From: Adlercreutzia faecimuris
GTDB lineage: Bacteria > Actinomycetota > Coriobacteriia > Coriobacteriales > Eggerthellaceae
DNA: 64,000 nt
Direction of reading: 5' to 3'
Assembly (NCBI RefSeq): GCF_022669055.1
Contig: NZ_JAJMLW010000003.1
Location: 124,001 to 188,000, forward strand
The position numbers were made by a program, and so were the translations under genes. Positions 35,622 to 45,061 of this stretch are shown here, piece after piece. Under the pieces are notes generated by a model, which saw only the letters and a list, made by a program, of their open reading frames with translations, was not told the DNA's origin and made no database searches. The first letter of the stretch is position 1, and every line of letters begins with the position of its first letter.

Positions 35622-37695
35622 GAGCGAGCAGGCGCGCGTCCTGCGCCGCAGCCTGCTCGGGCGCCTCGGGCGCGACCTGGCCGCCTTCACCGCCGCCTTC
35701 GCCCTGGCCTGCGTGCTGCTGGAGGCGTTCGTCATGCCTCCCCTGGCCGACTTCGTGGCCGACAGCACCTCCCGGTGGCGTCTGCTCGACTCGTCTGCGC
35801 GCTTCGACGAGCTCATGGCGGACGAGGGGCTGAGCGGTTCGCTCTACCTGGACGACCTGACGCAGATGATGGTCGACGAGGGGTTGCCGGCCACCCCGGG
35901 CAGCGCGCCCAAGGCCCTGAGCTGGGCCGAGAAGGTGGGCCTGGACGTCTTCGAGCCCGACTACCTGGTCGACGACGGGACAGAGGACGGGACAGAGGAC
36001 GGGGAGACCGCGGCCCAGGGCGCCGGCGCGAACGCCTCGGCGTCGGGGGCCGTCGCCGTCGATGGTGCGGCGGCCGACCCGATGCTCGACGCCTACCAGA
36101 CGGCCCTCGACGCCCTCGTGGCGAGCGGCGCCGTCAAGCGAGCCGACGATGCGAGCGCCGCCCAGGTGGCGGCCATGGCCGTCCTTCTGCGCTCCGTCCA
36201 GGTCGGCGGCCTCGTGCTCTTCACGCCCGCCGCCATCAACGATGCGGACGTCGATGGCATCCTGCGCGCCGCGTCCTGGCGCGGACTGTCCCAGCAGGAG
36301 CTGGACGCGATCGTCGCGCGTGCGTTCCGCCAGTCGCAGGACGACGCCTACGAGGAGTGGAAGGGGCTCACGCCCGAGGACCAGGCCCTCCGGCTGGGCG
36401 TCGCGGCGGCCGACCCCGTGTGGCAGGCGTCGTTCAGCCCCGACGGCTACTGGCAGATCCGCGAGGTGGGCACCTACGCCTTCGTGAAGTCGCTCAAGCT
36501 GCCGCTGGCCGCCGCCGTGCTGGTCACCGGCTGGATCGTCATCGTGGTGATGGCGCTCAACCGGTCGCTGCGCTACTTCGACGACCTGTCCGAGGGCGTC
36601 GCGCGCCTGCTCGCCGACCGCGACGCGCCCATCGAGCTGCCGCCGGGGCTGTCCATCGCCCAGAACGAGCTGGCCGTCATCCGATCCCAGTCGCTGGCCG
36701 ACGAGCGGGCCGCCAAGGCCGCCGAGCGCCGCAAGAACGAGCTGGTGGCCTACCTGGCCCACGACATCCGCACGCCGCTCACCTCGGTGCTCGGCTACCT
36801 CGACCTCCTGCGCGACGGCGCGGCCCTGCCGCCCGACACCCAGCGCAAGTACGCCGAGACGGCCTACGCGAAGGCGGAGCGGCTCGAGGGGCTCATCGGC
36901 GAGTTCTTCGAGATCACGCGCTACAACCTGCAGGCCATCCCCATCGAGCGCGAGAACGTGGACGTGCGGCTGTTCTGCCAGCAGGTGGCTGAGTCGTTCT
37001 TCCCCGAGACGGCGGCGCGCGGCATCGGGCTGCGGGTGGGCGCCCCGGCCGACGTGCGGTTCTTCGTCGATCCCGACAAGCTGGCCCGCGCGCTCGGCAA
37101 CGTCATGCGCAACGCCGTGGCCTACGCCGAGGACGGCACGTCCATCGACCTGGCCGCCGCCTGCGACGGGCCGTGGGTGTCCATCGCCGTGCGCAACCGC
37201 GGCCGCGAGATATCCGAGGCCCACCTTGAGGCCATCTTCGAGAAGTTCTACCGCGAGGACGGCTCGCGCACGAGCGGCAGCGGCGGGGCGGGCCTGGGCC
37301 TGGCCATCGCCAAGGAGATCGTGGGGGCCCACGGCGGCGACATCACGGCCGCCAGCCGCGACGGCGTGACCGTGTTCACGCTGCGGGTGCCGCGCGAGGT
37401 GTCCTTCGCGCGCTCGCTGGCCGACGGCGCCCCGGGCGCGCCGGGCGCGGGCGCGGCGCCGGGGCGCGTCCGGTCGGGCGGCGAGGACGCGGGCGGCCGC
37501 CGGAAGCGGGCCGCCGCCGACGCGGGCGCCGTCGCGCCGACGTGGGAGGAGGCGCCCGCGCCGGCCCCGGGCGCGCGGGGCCGCGCGCGCCACGGCGCGG
37601 CGGGCGCGCACCGCGGGAATGATACCCCCGGCATGACGCCGCTCACCGCGAATCCGCCGGATCGCCCTAGGCGCGGGCGTGCCCGGAAGCGCTAA
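35611..37695 (+). CDS. VanS-like sensor histidine kinase
   Basis: 694 residues. Two membrane segments (about 27-50 and 298-316) enclose an extracytoplasmic sensor of about 245 residues with no family I recognise. Its middle (about 125-160) is Asp/Glu/Ala-rich. The HisKA motif is LVAYLAHDIRTPLTSVLGYL with phospho-accepting His384. The ATPase domain has NVMRNAVAYAEDG and GGAGLGLAIAKEIVGAHGG. About 90 Ala/Gly/Arg-rich residues follow the catalytic domain, an atypical tail. Cotranscribed with the response regulator. Confidence 0.92.
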   Translation: MALRSEQARVLRRSLLGRLGRDLAAFTAAFALACVLLEAFVMPPLADFVADSTSRWRLLDSSARFDELMADEGLSGSLYLDDLTQMMVDEGLPATPGSAPKALSWAEKVGLDVFEPDYLVDDGTEDGTEDGETAAQGAGANASASGAVAVDGAAADPMLDAYQTALDALVASGAVKRADDASAAQVAAMAVLLRSVQVGGLVLFTPAAINDADVDGILRAASWRGLSQQELDAIVARAFRQSQDDAYEEWKGLTPEDQALRLGVAAADPVWQASFSPDGYWQIREVGTYAFVKSLKLPLAAAVLVTGWIVIVVMALNRSLRYFDDLSEGVARLLADRDAPIELPPGLSIAQNELAVIRSQSLADERAAKAAERRKNELVAYLAHDIRTPLTSVLGYLDLLRDGAALPPDTQRKYAETAYAKAERLEGLIGEFFEITRYNLQAIPIERENVDVRLFCQQVAESFFPETAARGIGLRVGAPADVRFFVDPDKLARALGNVMRNAVAYAEDGTSIDLAAACDGPWVSIAVRNRGREISEAHLEAIFEKFYREDGSRTSGSGGAGLGLAIAKEIVGAHGGDITAASRDGVTVFTLRVPREVSFARSLADGAPGAPGAGAAPGRVRSGGEDAGGRRKRAAADAGAVAPTWEEAPAPAPGARGRARHGAAGAHRGNDTPGMTPLTANPPDRPRRGRARKR

Positions 37696-38089
37696 GATAC
37701 GGGGGTCGGCGCCGCGATTAACCCTCCTGGCGTCCGATGGCGGCGCGGCCCTGCGGCCCCGCCGCGGCGAGGGCGCGGGAGGCAGGCAACGCCCCCGGGG
37801 CCGGTGGCCCCCTCGTCCGAGGCTGTCGGCGTCGGGCTTCCCAACCCTTGCGAGATGCATCGCGGCTTATCCCTAGTTTGCCGTATGCGATGCTTTCTTT
37901 CTTCAGGCGGCGGGCCCCCTCCCCAGGGACCCGCCGCCGCCCTTTCCGCGCCCCTCGGCCGACCCGTTGCCGCCCCCTCCGCCCGTTCCCAGGTTGTTTC
38001 GCGAAGACCCCCTTCCCTTCACACCCTTGTAACATGGCGTGCGCCATAATGGCCCCACCAACGCTTACGCCTGTCTCCAAGGAGGAACC
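37696..38089. other. Region between the kinase gene and ddh
   Basis: Apart from the two hairpins, it holds GATTAACCCTCC near 37717, similar to the CTTAACC repeats before the response regulator. CATAAT at 38045-38050 could be a -10 box for ddh, without a clear -35. No riboswitch was recognised. Confidence 0.4.
37857..37904 (+). terminator. Hairpin with pyrimidine tail after the kinase gene
   Basis: GCATCGCGGC (37857-37866) pairs with GCC...GCGATGC (37880-37893), followed by CTTTCTTTCTT. It may end the two-component transcript, or attenuate ddh 190 bp downstream. A second G+C-rich hairpin follows at 37906-37938. Confidence 0.5.
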
Positions 38090-39079
38090 ATGTCTGCAAT
38101 CCGCATCGGCATCCTGGGCTACGGAAACCTCGGCCGCGGGGTCGAGCTGGCCTGCCGCGACAACGCCGATACCGAGCTCGTGGCCGTCTTCACCCGCCGC
38201 GACCCGTCCACGGTCACCCCGCTCACCGACGGCGTGGCCGTCTACCCGGCCGACGATTTGGCCGCCCATCAGGGTGGCATCGACGTGCTGGTGCTCGGCG
38301 GCGGCTCGGCCACCGACCTGCCCGAGCAGACGCCGGCCTGCGCGCGCCTGTTCAACGTCGTCGACTCCTTCGACACCCACGCCAACATCCCCGCCCACTT
38401 CGCCGCCGTGGACGCCGCCGCGCGCGAGACGGGCCACGTCGCCGTCATCTCGGCCGGCTGGGATCCCGGCATGTTCTCGGTCGCGCGCCTCTACGCCAAC
38501 GCCGTGCTGCCCAACGGCGCCGACTACACCTTCTGGGGCCGCGGCGTGTCCCAGGGCCACTCCGACGCCATCCGCCGCGTGCCCGGCGTCGTGGACGCGC
38601 GCCAGTACACGGTGCCCGTCCCCGCCGCGATGGAGGCCGTGCGCGCCGGCGAGAACCCCCAGCTCACCACCCGCCAGAAGCACACGCGCGAGTGCTTCGT
38701 CGTGGCCGAGGAGGGCGCCGACCTCGCCGCCATCGAGAAGGCCATCGTCGAGATGCCCAACTACTTCGCCGACTACGACACCACGGTCACCTTCATCAGC
38801 CAGGCCGAGCTCGACCGCGACCACGCCGGCATCCCGCACGGCGGCTCGGTCATCCGCACCGGCTCCACCGGCGCCGAGGGGCGGAACACCCACGTGATCG
38901 AGTACTCGCTCAAGCTCGACTCCAACCCCGAGTTCACCGGCAGCGTGCTGGTGGCCTGCGCCCGCGCCGCGTGGCGCATGGCCGGCGAGGGCATGGTGGG
39001 CGCCAAGACCGTCTTCGACATCCCGCCCGCGTACCTGAGCGCCACCGACGATGCCGAGCTGCGCGCGACCATGCTGTAG
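38090..39079 (+). CDS. ddh: meso-Diaminopimelate D-dehydrogenase
   Basis: 329 residues, matching Corynebacterium Ddh (320) along its length: RIGILGYGNLGRGVELAC, VLGGGSATDLPEQ, VISAGWDPGMFSVARLYANA, TFWGRGVSQGHSDAIRRVPG and PHGG. It makes meso-DAP from tetrahydrodipicolinate, NADPH and ammonia in one step, the short lysine/peptidoglycan route. The ATG at 38090 follows AAGGAGG. The gene is single; element C1 follows. Confidence 0.95.
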   Translation: MSAIRIGILGYGNLGRGVELACRDNADTELVAVFTRRDPSTVTPLTDGVAVYPADDLAAHQGGIDVLVLGGGSATDLPEQTPACARLFNVVDSFDTHANIPAHFAAVDAAARETGHVAVISAGWDPGMFSVARLYANAVLPNGADYTFWGRGVSQGHSDAIRRVPGVVDARQYTVPVPAAMEAVRAGENPQLTTRQKHTRECFVVAEEGADLAAIEKAIVEMPNYFADYDTTVTFISQAELDRDHAGIPHGGSVIRTGSTGAEGRNTHVIEYSLKLDSNPEFTGSVLVACARAAWRMAGEGMVGAKTVFDIPPAYLSATDDAELRATML

Positions 39080-39172
39080 CCGCGTCGCCACGCCCAGCGC
39101 GACCCCGAGGGCCCCGAGGCGCCAGCCGCCCGGGGCCCTCGTGCGTCCGGGCGCCTGCCCGGGGCGCGGCGC

Positions 39173-39377
39173 GGACGCTTTTTCGCCCCCTGATGGCAAT
39201 CGAGGGAGGTTTGGCATACTCTCGGCCCGCTCAGGGCCGCGCTTGCGTGGGACGCGGTTTCCGTGACCTGGGAAAACGCGTTGTCGCGTGTCGCCTGGCC
39301 TGCCGAGACGCGCATTGCCGTGGCAGAAACCTATGCCAAACCTCCTTCGATTGCCATGCCGTCCGCGAGAAGTGTCC
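39173..39377. repeat. Paired-arm intergenic element C1
   Basis: Arms 39173-39218 and 39332-39377, 46 bp each. The inner 25 bp (TGGCAATCGA then GGAGGTTTGGCATA) match with one mismatch; the outer part is degenerate but both begin GGAC. The core is 113 bp with GTGACCTGGGAAAACGCG (GACCTGGG at 39265-39272). Same class as C2 at 61498. Confidence 0.92.
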
Positions 39378-39518
39378 GCCGGGGCGCGGCGGGGCGCGGT
39401 GTGGGGCGCCTGTGGTCGCGGCGTGCGCATCCTGTGGGCGCGCGGGGGCGGCGGGGGAGGCCGTCGCGGCGCGTGCTACCCTGGCGCGACCGTTATCCCC
39501 GGCTTGGAAGGAGCGCCC

Positions 39519-40565
39519 GTGGGCACCTTCGGCGGTTTCCTCATGGCGCTGGCCGACAGCGTCCCCGGCGTCTCGGGCGGCACCATCGCCTTCATCGTCG
39601 GCATCTACGACCAGCTGCTCTGGTCGCTCGACCGGCTCGTGTCCGGCACGGCCGCCGAGCGCCGCCGCGCCCTGGGCTTCCTCGCGCGGCTCGGCGCGGG
39701 CTGGGTGGTGGGCTTCGGGCTGGCCGTCGTGGTGCTCACCGGCCTCTTCGAGAGCGAGATCTACCTGGTGAGCTCGGTGTTCATGGGCTTCATCGTGTTC
39801 TCGGTGCCGCTGATCGTGCGCGACGAGCACGCCTATGTGCGCGGCCGCTACGGCAACCTGGTGTGGACGCTCGCGGGCATCGCCGTGGTGGTGGGCGTCA
39901 CCCTGGCCAACGCCGCGGCCATCGGCGGCGACGCCTCCGAGGTGTCGGCCGTCGGCGCGCTGGCGGCGGGCGCGGGCGTCATCGACCCGGGCGCGCTCGC
40001 CCACGGCGCGGGGCTCGACGCGGCCTCCGCCGTCGCCGAGGGGGCGCTCGGCGCCGACGCGGGCGGGATCGACCTGGCCGCGCTCGACCTGGGCGGGGCG
40101 GCTTACCTGGTCTTCGCGGCCATGATCGCCGTGTCGGCCATGATCCTGCCGGGCGTGTCCGGGTCGACGTTCCTGCTCATCTTCGGGCTGTACCTGCCGG
40201 TGATGGACGCGATAAAGGCGCTGATCGGCGGCGATCTCGCGGTGCTGCCGGCCATCGCGCTGTTCGCCGTGGGCGCCGTCGTGGGCCTGCTCACCGTGGT
40301 GAAGCTGGTGAAGCGGGCGCTGGCCGACTTCCGCTCGCAGACGGTCTATTGCCTGCTCGGGTTCATGGTGGGCTCGCTCGTGGCCATCGCGCTCGGGCCG
40401 GTCACGCTGGACGTGCCCCAGCCGCCGCTCACCGCCGACACCTTCAGCGTGGCCGGCTTCCTGCTGGGCGGCGCCGTCATCGGCGCCCTCGAGCTGCTCA
40501 AGCACGCCGTCCAGCGCCGCCAGGTGGCCCGTGCCATAGCCACCCAAGCCCGCCACGCCCGCTAG
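39519..40565 (+). CDS. DUF368 (PopT-type) polyprenyl-phosphate transporter
   Basis: 348 residues, about 8-10 membrane segments. The family's two internally repeated motifs are visible: DSVPGVSGGTIAFIVGIYDQ near the start and ILPGVSGSTFLLIFGLY in the middle. DUF368 proteins were shown to flip undecaprenyl phosphate back across the membrane for wall synthesis. An Ala/Gly-rich insert (about 150-190) lies between the halves. GTG at 39519 follows GGAAGGAG. Functionally allied with uppP at 50059. Confidence 0.88.
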   Translation: MGTFGGFLMALADSVPGVSGGTIAFIVGIYDQLLWSLDRLVSGTAAERRRALGFLARLGAGWVVGFGLAVVVLTGLFESEIYLVSSVFMGFIVFSVPLIVRDEHAYVRGRYGNLVWTLAGIAVVVGVTLANAAAIGGDASEVSAVGALAAGAGVIDPGALAHGAGLDAASAVAEGALGADAGGIDLAALDLGGAAYLVFAAMIAVSAMILPGVSGSTFLLIFGLYLPVMDAIKALIGGDLAVLPAIALFAVGAVVGLLTVVKLVKRALADFRSQTVYCLLGFMVGSLVAIALGPVTLDVPQPPLTADTFSVAGFLLGGAVIGALELLKHAVQRRQVARAIATQARHAR

Positions 40566-40832
40566 GGCCGCGCCGCCGGGACGGCCGTGCCGCCGAGGCC
40601 GCCAGCGCCGGCACGTCCCGTTCCCGTCGCGCTCGCTAGGGACACGCCGGCGGGCCGCCGAGGCCGCCAGCCCGCTAGCTGGCCGGCGCGCTCGCCTTGC
40701 GGGCGCCAAGCGTGCCGCGTCGAGCTCGCTACGCGCCGCCGCGGCTGCCGCGGCTGTCCGCCCCGCGCCGCTCCTGTCGCGCTCGTCCGCCTGCGCCAAC
40801 GTATGCCGTCCCCTCCGCGCCTGCCCTGCCTC
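40566..40832. other. Intergenic G+C-rich stretch, no gene seen
   Basis: Contains two loose copies of GGCCGCCAG, and at 40745-40769 a 25-bp word repeated at 41116-41140 with one mismatch. The pair brackets elements E1 and E2. Confidence 0.45.
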
Positions 40833-40977
40833 GCTGCCAGAAAATGCGACTTATCACACGCGAAAGCGCTCCTTCGACGCGCAAGCTTCCGCATTTCCCC
40901 AGGTCAGGTTTCGCGGTGAGCGCCCATTCCCCTATCTGGCGGCGGAATCGGTGTGATAAGTCGCATTTTCTGGCAGC
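40833..40977. repeat. Paired-arm intergenic element E1
   Basis: Arms 40833-40859 and 40951-40977 are perfect 27-bp inverted copies (GCTGCCAGAAAATGCG then ACTTATCACAC) around a 91-bp core. The minus strand of the core reads GACCTGGGGAAATGCGG (GACCTGGG at 40905-40898). Confidence 0.93.
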
Positions 40978-40979
40978 CA

Positions 40980-41036
40980 GATGTGATAAGTCGCCGTTTC
41001 GGGCAGATTCTGCCAAAGTCGGCGACTTATCACATC
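40980..41036. repeat. Compact palindrome E2 with E1-type arms
   Basis: Three bp after E1, two more arms (about 40980-41006 and 41010-41036; GATGTGATAAGTCGCC outside) form an almost closed palindrome with no core, 5 mismatches in 27. The locus therefore has four arms. Confidence 0.85.
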
Positions 41037-41346
41037 GCCGCGCACCCCGCACCGCAGCCGCCCAGGCCCGCCGCGCCGCCACGCCCGCCAGGCGCCGCCG
41101 GAGTGCCGCGTCCGTCTGCTGCGGCTGTCCGCCCCGCGCCTGCTCGCGCTGTCCCCGCCGCGCTCGTCCTCCCGCCACCCCGCCCGGGCGCCGCTTCCGC
41201 CCCTCGTCGCCCATGGGCATCCGGCCCTGAAAAAGACGCCCGATCTTAGCTGCCAGCTAATGAAATCGTCCCCGCGGAACGAATACCCTGCATTCCTGCA
41301 ACCAACGCCGCCCGCGGGCGGCGCCAAGGAGAGAAGGGGATTCGCA

Positions 41347-42069
41347 ATGACCAATCGTCATACCGACCAGCCTGTTTCGCCTGCTAGCGTCCCGGCGCAG
41401 CCAGCGCCCGCACCGACGCTGCCCAAATCCGGCATGGCCATCACCTCGCTGGTGCTGGCCATCATCGCCGCGGCCACGTCGTTCCTGCCGTTCATCAACA
41501 ACCTGTCGTTCATCCTGGTCATCCTCGCCGTCATCTTCGGCATCGTGGGCCTGGTCGGCATCGGTCGCGGCAAGCGCTCGGGGCGAGGGCTCGCCATCGC
41601 CGGCATCGTGGTGGCCGTCGTGGCCGGCGCGGTGGTGCTCGGCACCCAGGCGATGTACTCCGCGGCCATCGACAAGGCCGCGGCGGAAGCTGACGCGGCG
41701 CTCGACCAGGCGCGGGCGGAGGCGGATGCGAGCCTCGACCGCATGACGGGCGATGCCACCGACAAGGTGCTCGCCGACGAGGTGGACGTGCAGATAGGGG
41801 CCTTCACCGCGGAGGAGGGCAAGTACGGAATGATCGACGCCGCCCTGCCCGTCAGGCTGACGAACAAGTCCGATGAGACGGCCACCTTCAACGTTCACAT
41901 CGAGGCCATCGCGCCTGACGGCAGCCGCCTCGACGACGGCTATGCGCTGGCCAGTGACCTGCGCCCCGGCCAAAGCCAGGATTTCGAGCTGTTCACCCTC
42001 GTTACGTCGGACAAGCTTGAGGCCATGCGCGGCGCCACCTTCGAGATCGTGGAGGCGTCGGCCTACTAG
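41347..42069 (+). CDS. DUF4190-type membrane protein with extracellular domain
   Basis: 240 residues. Pro/Ala-rich cytoplasmic start, three close hydrophobic segments (about 30-105), then a charged helix (AEADAALDQARAEADASLD) and a beta-rich C-terminal domain (ATFNVHIEAIAPDGSRL, PGQSQDFELFT) resembling FxLYD/DUF4352 immunoglobulin-like domains. Probably an envelope protein; no enzymatic residues. The ATG at 41347 lies after GGAGAGAAGG. Confidence 0.72.
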   Translation: MTNRHTDQPVSPASVPAQPAPAPTLPKSGMAITSLVLAIIAAATSFLPFINNLSFILVILAVIFGIVGLVGIGRGKRSGRGLAIAGIVVAVVAGAVVLGTQAMYSAAIDKAAAEADAALDQARAEADASLDRMTGDATDKVLADEVDVQIGAFTAEEGKYGMIDAALPVRLTNKSDETATFNVHIEAIAPDGSRLDDGYALASDLRPGQSQDFELFTLVTSDKLEAMRGATFEIVEASAY

Positions 42070-42094
42070 GGCGGCCGGACGCGATGCGAGCCGC

Positions 42095-42100
42095 TACAAT
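42095..42100 (+). promoter_or_regulatory. -10 box of the HTH-kinase pair
   Basis: TACAAT at 42095-42100 predicts a start near 42107, upstream of the strong ribosome site at 42121-42127. This supports the GTG start at 42137. Confidence 0.5.
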
Positions 42101-42136
42101 GGAAGCCGTCCGATGGCGCGAAGGAGGAAGAGACGG

Positions 42137-42556
42137 GTGGAGGAGCCGCTGACCGAGGACTTGCTGGCCGAGCTGCTGGCGGCGCCGAGCCCGGAGCGGT
42201 TCATCCGCGAGCATCGGGTGGGCGAGCGCGACCTGGCCGGCTACCTCCAGCAGCTGCTTGCCGAGAAGGGGCTCAAGCGTGCCGATGTGGTGCGTGCGGC
42301 CGGGCTCAACGAGACGTTCGGCTACCAGATATTCACCGGCGCCCGCGGCGCCTCGCGCGACAAGCTGCTGGCGCTCGCCTTCGCGCTGAACCTTAGCCTC
42401 ACCGAGGCGAATCGCCTGCTCAAGGCCGGGGGCGCCAACGAGCTGTACTGCAAGAGCCGCCGCGACGCCATCATCATCTTCGCGCTCACCCACGGCTACT
42501 CGCTCCAGCGCGCCGACGAGGAGCTCTACCGCTTCCGGGAGGACACCATCGGCTGA
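42137..42556 (+). CDS. XRE-like helix-turn-helix protein paired with a kinase
   Basis: 139 residues. The helix-turn-helix region is AGYLQQLLAEKGLKRADVVR, followed by AAGLNETFGYQIFTG and LLALAFALNLSLTEANRLL; a conserved-looking C-terminal part (SRRDAIIIFALTHGYSLQRA) is not usual XRE. GTG at 42137 is chosen because AAGGAGG sits 9 nt upstream; an in-frame ATG at 42113 lies before that site and has none. The Ser/Thr kinase gene follows 81 bp later, so this protein is a probable substrate or partner. Confidence 0.8.
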   Translation: MEEPLTEDLLAELLAAPSPERFIREHRVGERDLAGYLQQLLAEKGLKRADVVRAAGLNETFGYQIFTGARGASRDKLLALAFALNLSLTEANRLLKAGGANELYCKSRRDAIIIFALTHGYSLQRADEELYRFREDTIG

Positions 42557-42637
42557 CGCCGGCTCGAGGCGTCCCGCTGCGCCGCCGGTGCCGCGTCCCG
42601 CTTACCTGGCTGCCCGCGGTTTGCTACCATCACCTTC

Positions 42638-43983
<1,346 letters not shown>

Positions 43984-43987
<4 letters not shown>

Positions 43988-44014
43988 CGCGTTTCGCCCC
44001 GCCGCGGGCGCTAC
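43984..44014. terminator. Inverted repeat spanning both stop codons
   Basis: GTAGCGC (43984-43990) and GCGCTAC (44008-44014) are perfect inverted copies; each contains the stop codon of one of the convergent genes (kinase and ldh). A possible bidirectional terminator with a short stem. Confidence 0.45.
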
Positions 44015-44988
44015 TCGGCGGGCGCGGGCGCGGCGTCGCCGAAGTCGATGCCGTCGATCACCTCGCGCAGGAGGGCGGCCGACGCCTTCAGGCTCTGCTG
44101 CTCGGCGTAGTTGAGCGACGGGGGCAGCCGGCCCTCGATGCCGCCGCGCCCGACGATGCACGGGGTGGACAGCGCCACGTCCTCGATGCCGAACTCGCCG
44201 TGGAGCACGTTGGACACCGACAGCACCGACTTCTCGTCGCGCACGATGGCCTCGCAGATGCGCTTGACCGTCAGCGCGATGCCGTAGTAGGTGGCCTTCT
44301 TCCGGCGGATGATCTCGTAGGCCGCGTTGCGCACCAGGTCGGTCATCTCGCGGCGGAAGTCGTCGTAGGACCCGTCAGCGCGCATGTTGTAGAAGTCCTC
44401 GAGCGGGATGCCGGCCACGTGCGCGCTCGACCAGGCGATGATCTCGCTGTCGCCGTGCTCGCCGAGGATGCGGGCGTGCACGTTGCGCGGGTCGACCTCG
44501 AGCCGCTCGCCGATGATCTGCTTGAGGCGCGCGGTGTCGAGCACGGTGCCCGAGCCGATGACGCGGCTCTCGGGCATCCCCGACAGGCGGATGGCCGCGT
44601 AGGTGAGCACGTCGACGGGGTTGGACACCACCAGCAGGATGCCGCCGCAGTCCCGCGCGCGGATCTCGCCCATGATGCCGCGGAACACCTCGACGTTGCG
44701 GTGCACCAGATCGATGCGCGTCTCGCCCGGCTTCTGCCCGACGCCCGCCGTCACCACGATCACGCCGGCGTCGGCGATGTCGTCGTAGGTGCCGGCGTAG
44801 ATGCTCATGGGGCTGGCGAAGGCCATGCCGTGGCTGATGTCGAGGGCCTCGCCCTCGGCGCGCTCGGCGTCCACGTCGATGAGCACCATCTCCGAGAACA
44901 GCCCCGACTCCAGCAGGGCGAAGGCCGAGGCGGCTCCCACGAAGCCGCATCCGATGACGGCCACCTTCCGATCGTTGACTCGTCCCAT
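44011..44988 (-). CDS. ldh: L-lactate dehydrogenase
   Basis: 325 residues. NAD-binding VAVIGCGFVGAASAFALLES, substrate loop GQKPGETRIDLVHRN, SNPVDVLTY, and catalytic His in ARILGEHGDSE. The GQKPGETR loop carries the Gln of lactate rather than the Arg of malate dehydrogenases. Converts pyruvate to lactate during fermentation. The ATG at 44988 follows GAAAGGACG. Divergent from the SNF symporter. Confidence 0.94.
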   Translation of the reverse strand: MGRVNDRKVAVIGCGFVGAASAFALLESGLFSEMVLIDVDAERAEGEALDISHGMAFASPMSIYAGTYDDIADAGVIVVTAGVGQKPGETRIDLVHRNVEVFRGIMGEIRARDCGGILLVVSNPVDVLTYAAIRLSGMPESRVIGSGTVLDTARLKQIIGERLEVDPRNVHARILGEHGDSEIIAWSSAHVAGIPLEDFYNMRADGSYDDFRREMTDLVRNAAYEIIRRKKATYYGIALTVKRICEAIVRDEKSVLSVSNVLHGEFGIEDVALSTPCIVGRGGIEGRLPPSLNYAEQQSLKASAALLREVIDGIDFGDAAPAPAE

Positions 44989-45061
44989 GGGCGTCCTTTC
45001 TCGGGGGATGTGCGTGCTTGAGGGGTATCATGATAGGCTCCGCGCGAGGGAAGGGAAGACC

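Noticed and set aside
34890-37695. Vancomycin-resistance cluster suggested by the VanRS-like pair
   Set aside because: No vanH, vanA/B, vanX or related ligase/dipeptidase genes are nearby; only the regulatory pair is VanRS-like.
37696-38089. Lysine riboswitch before ddh
   Set aside because: Two hairpins are present, but the conserved multi-helix junction and loop sequences of the L-box are not visible.
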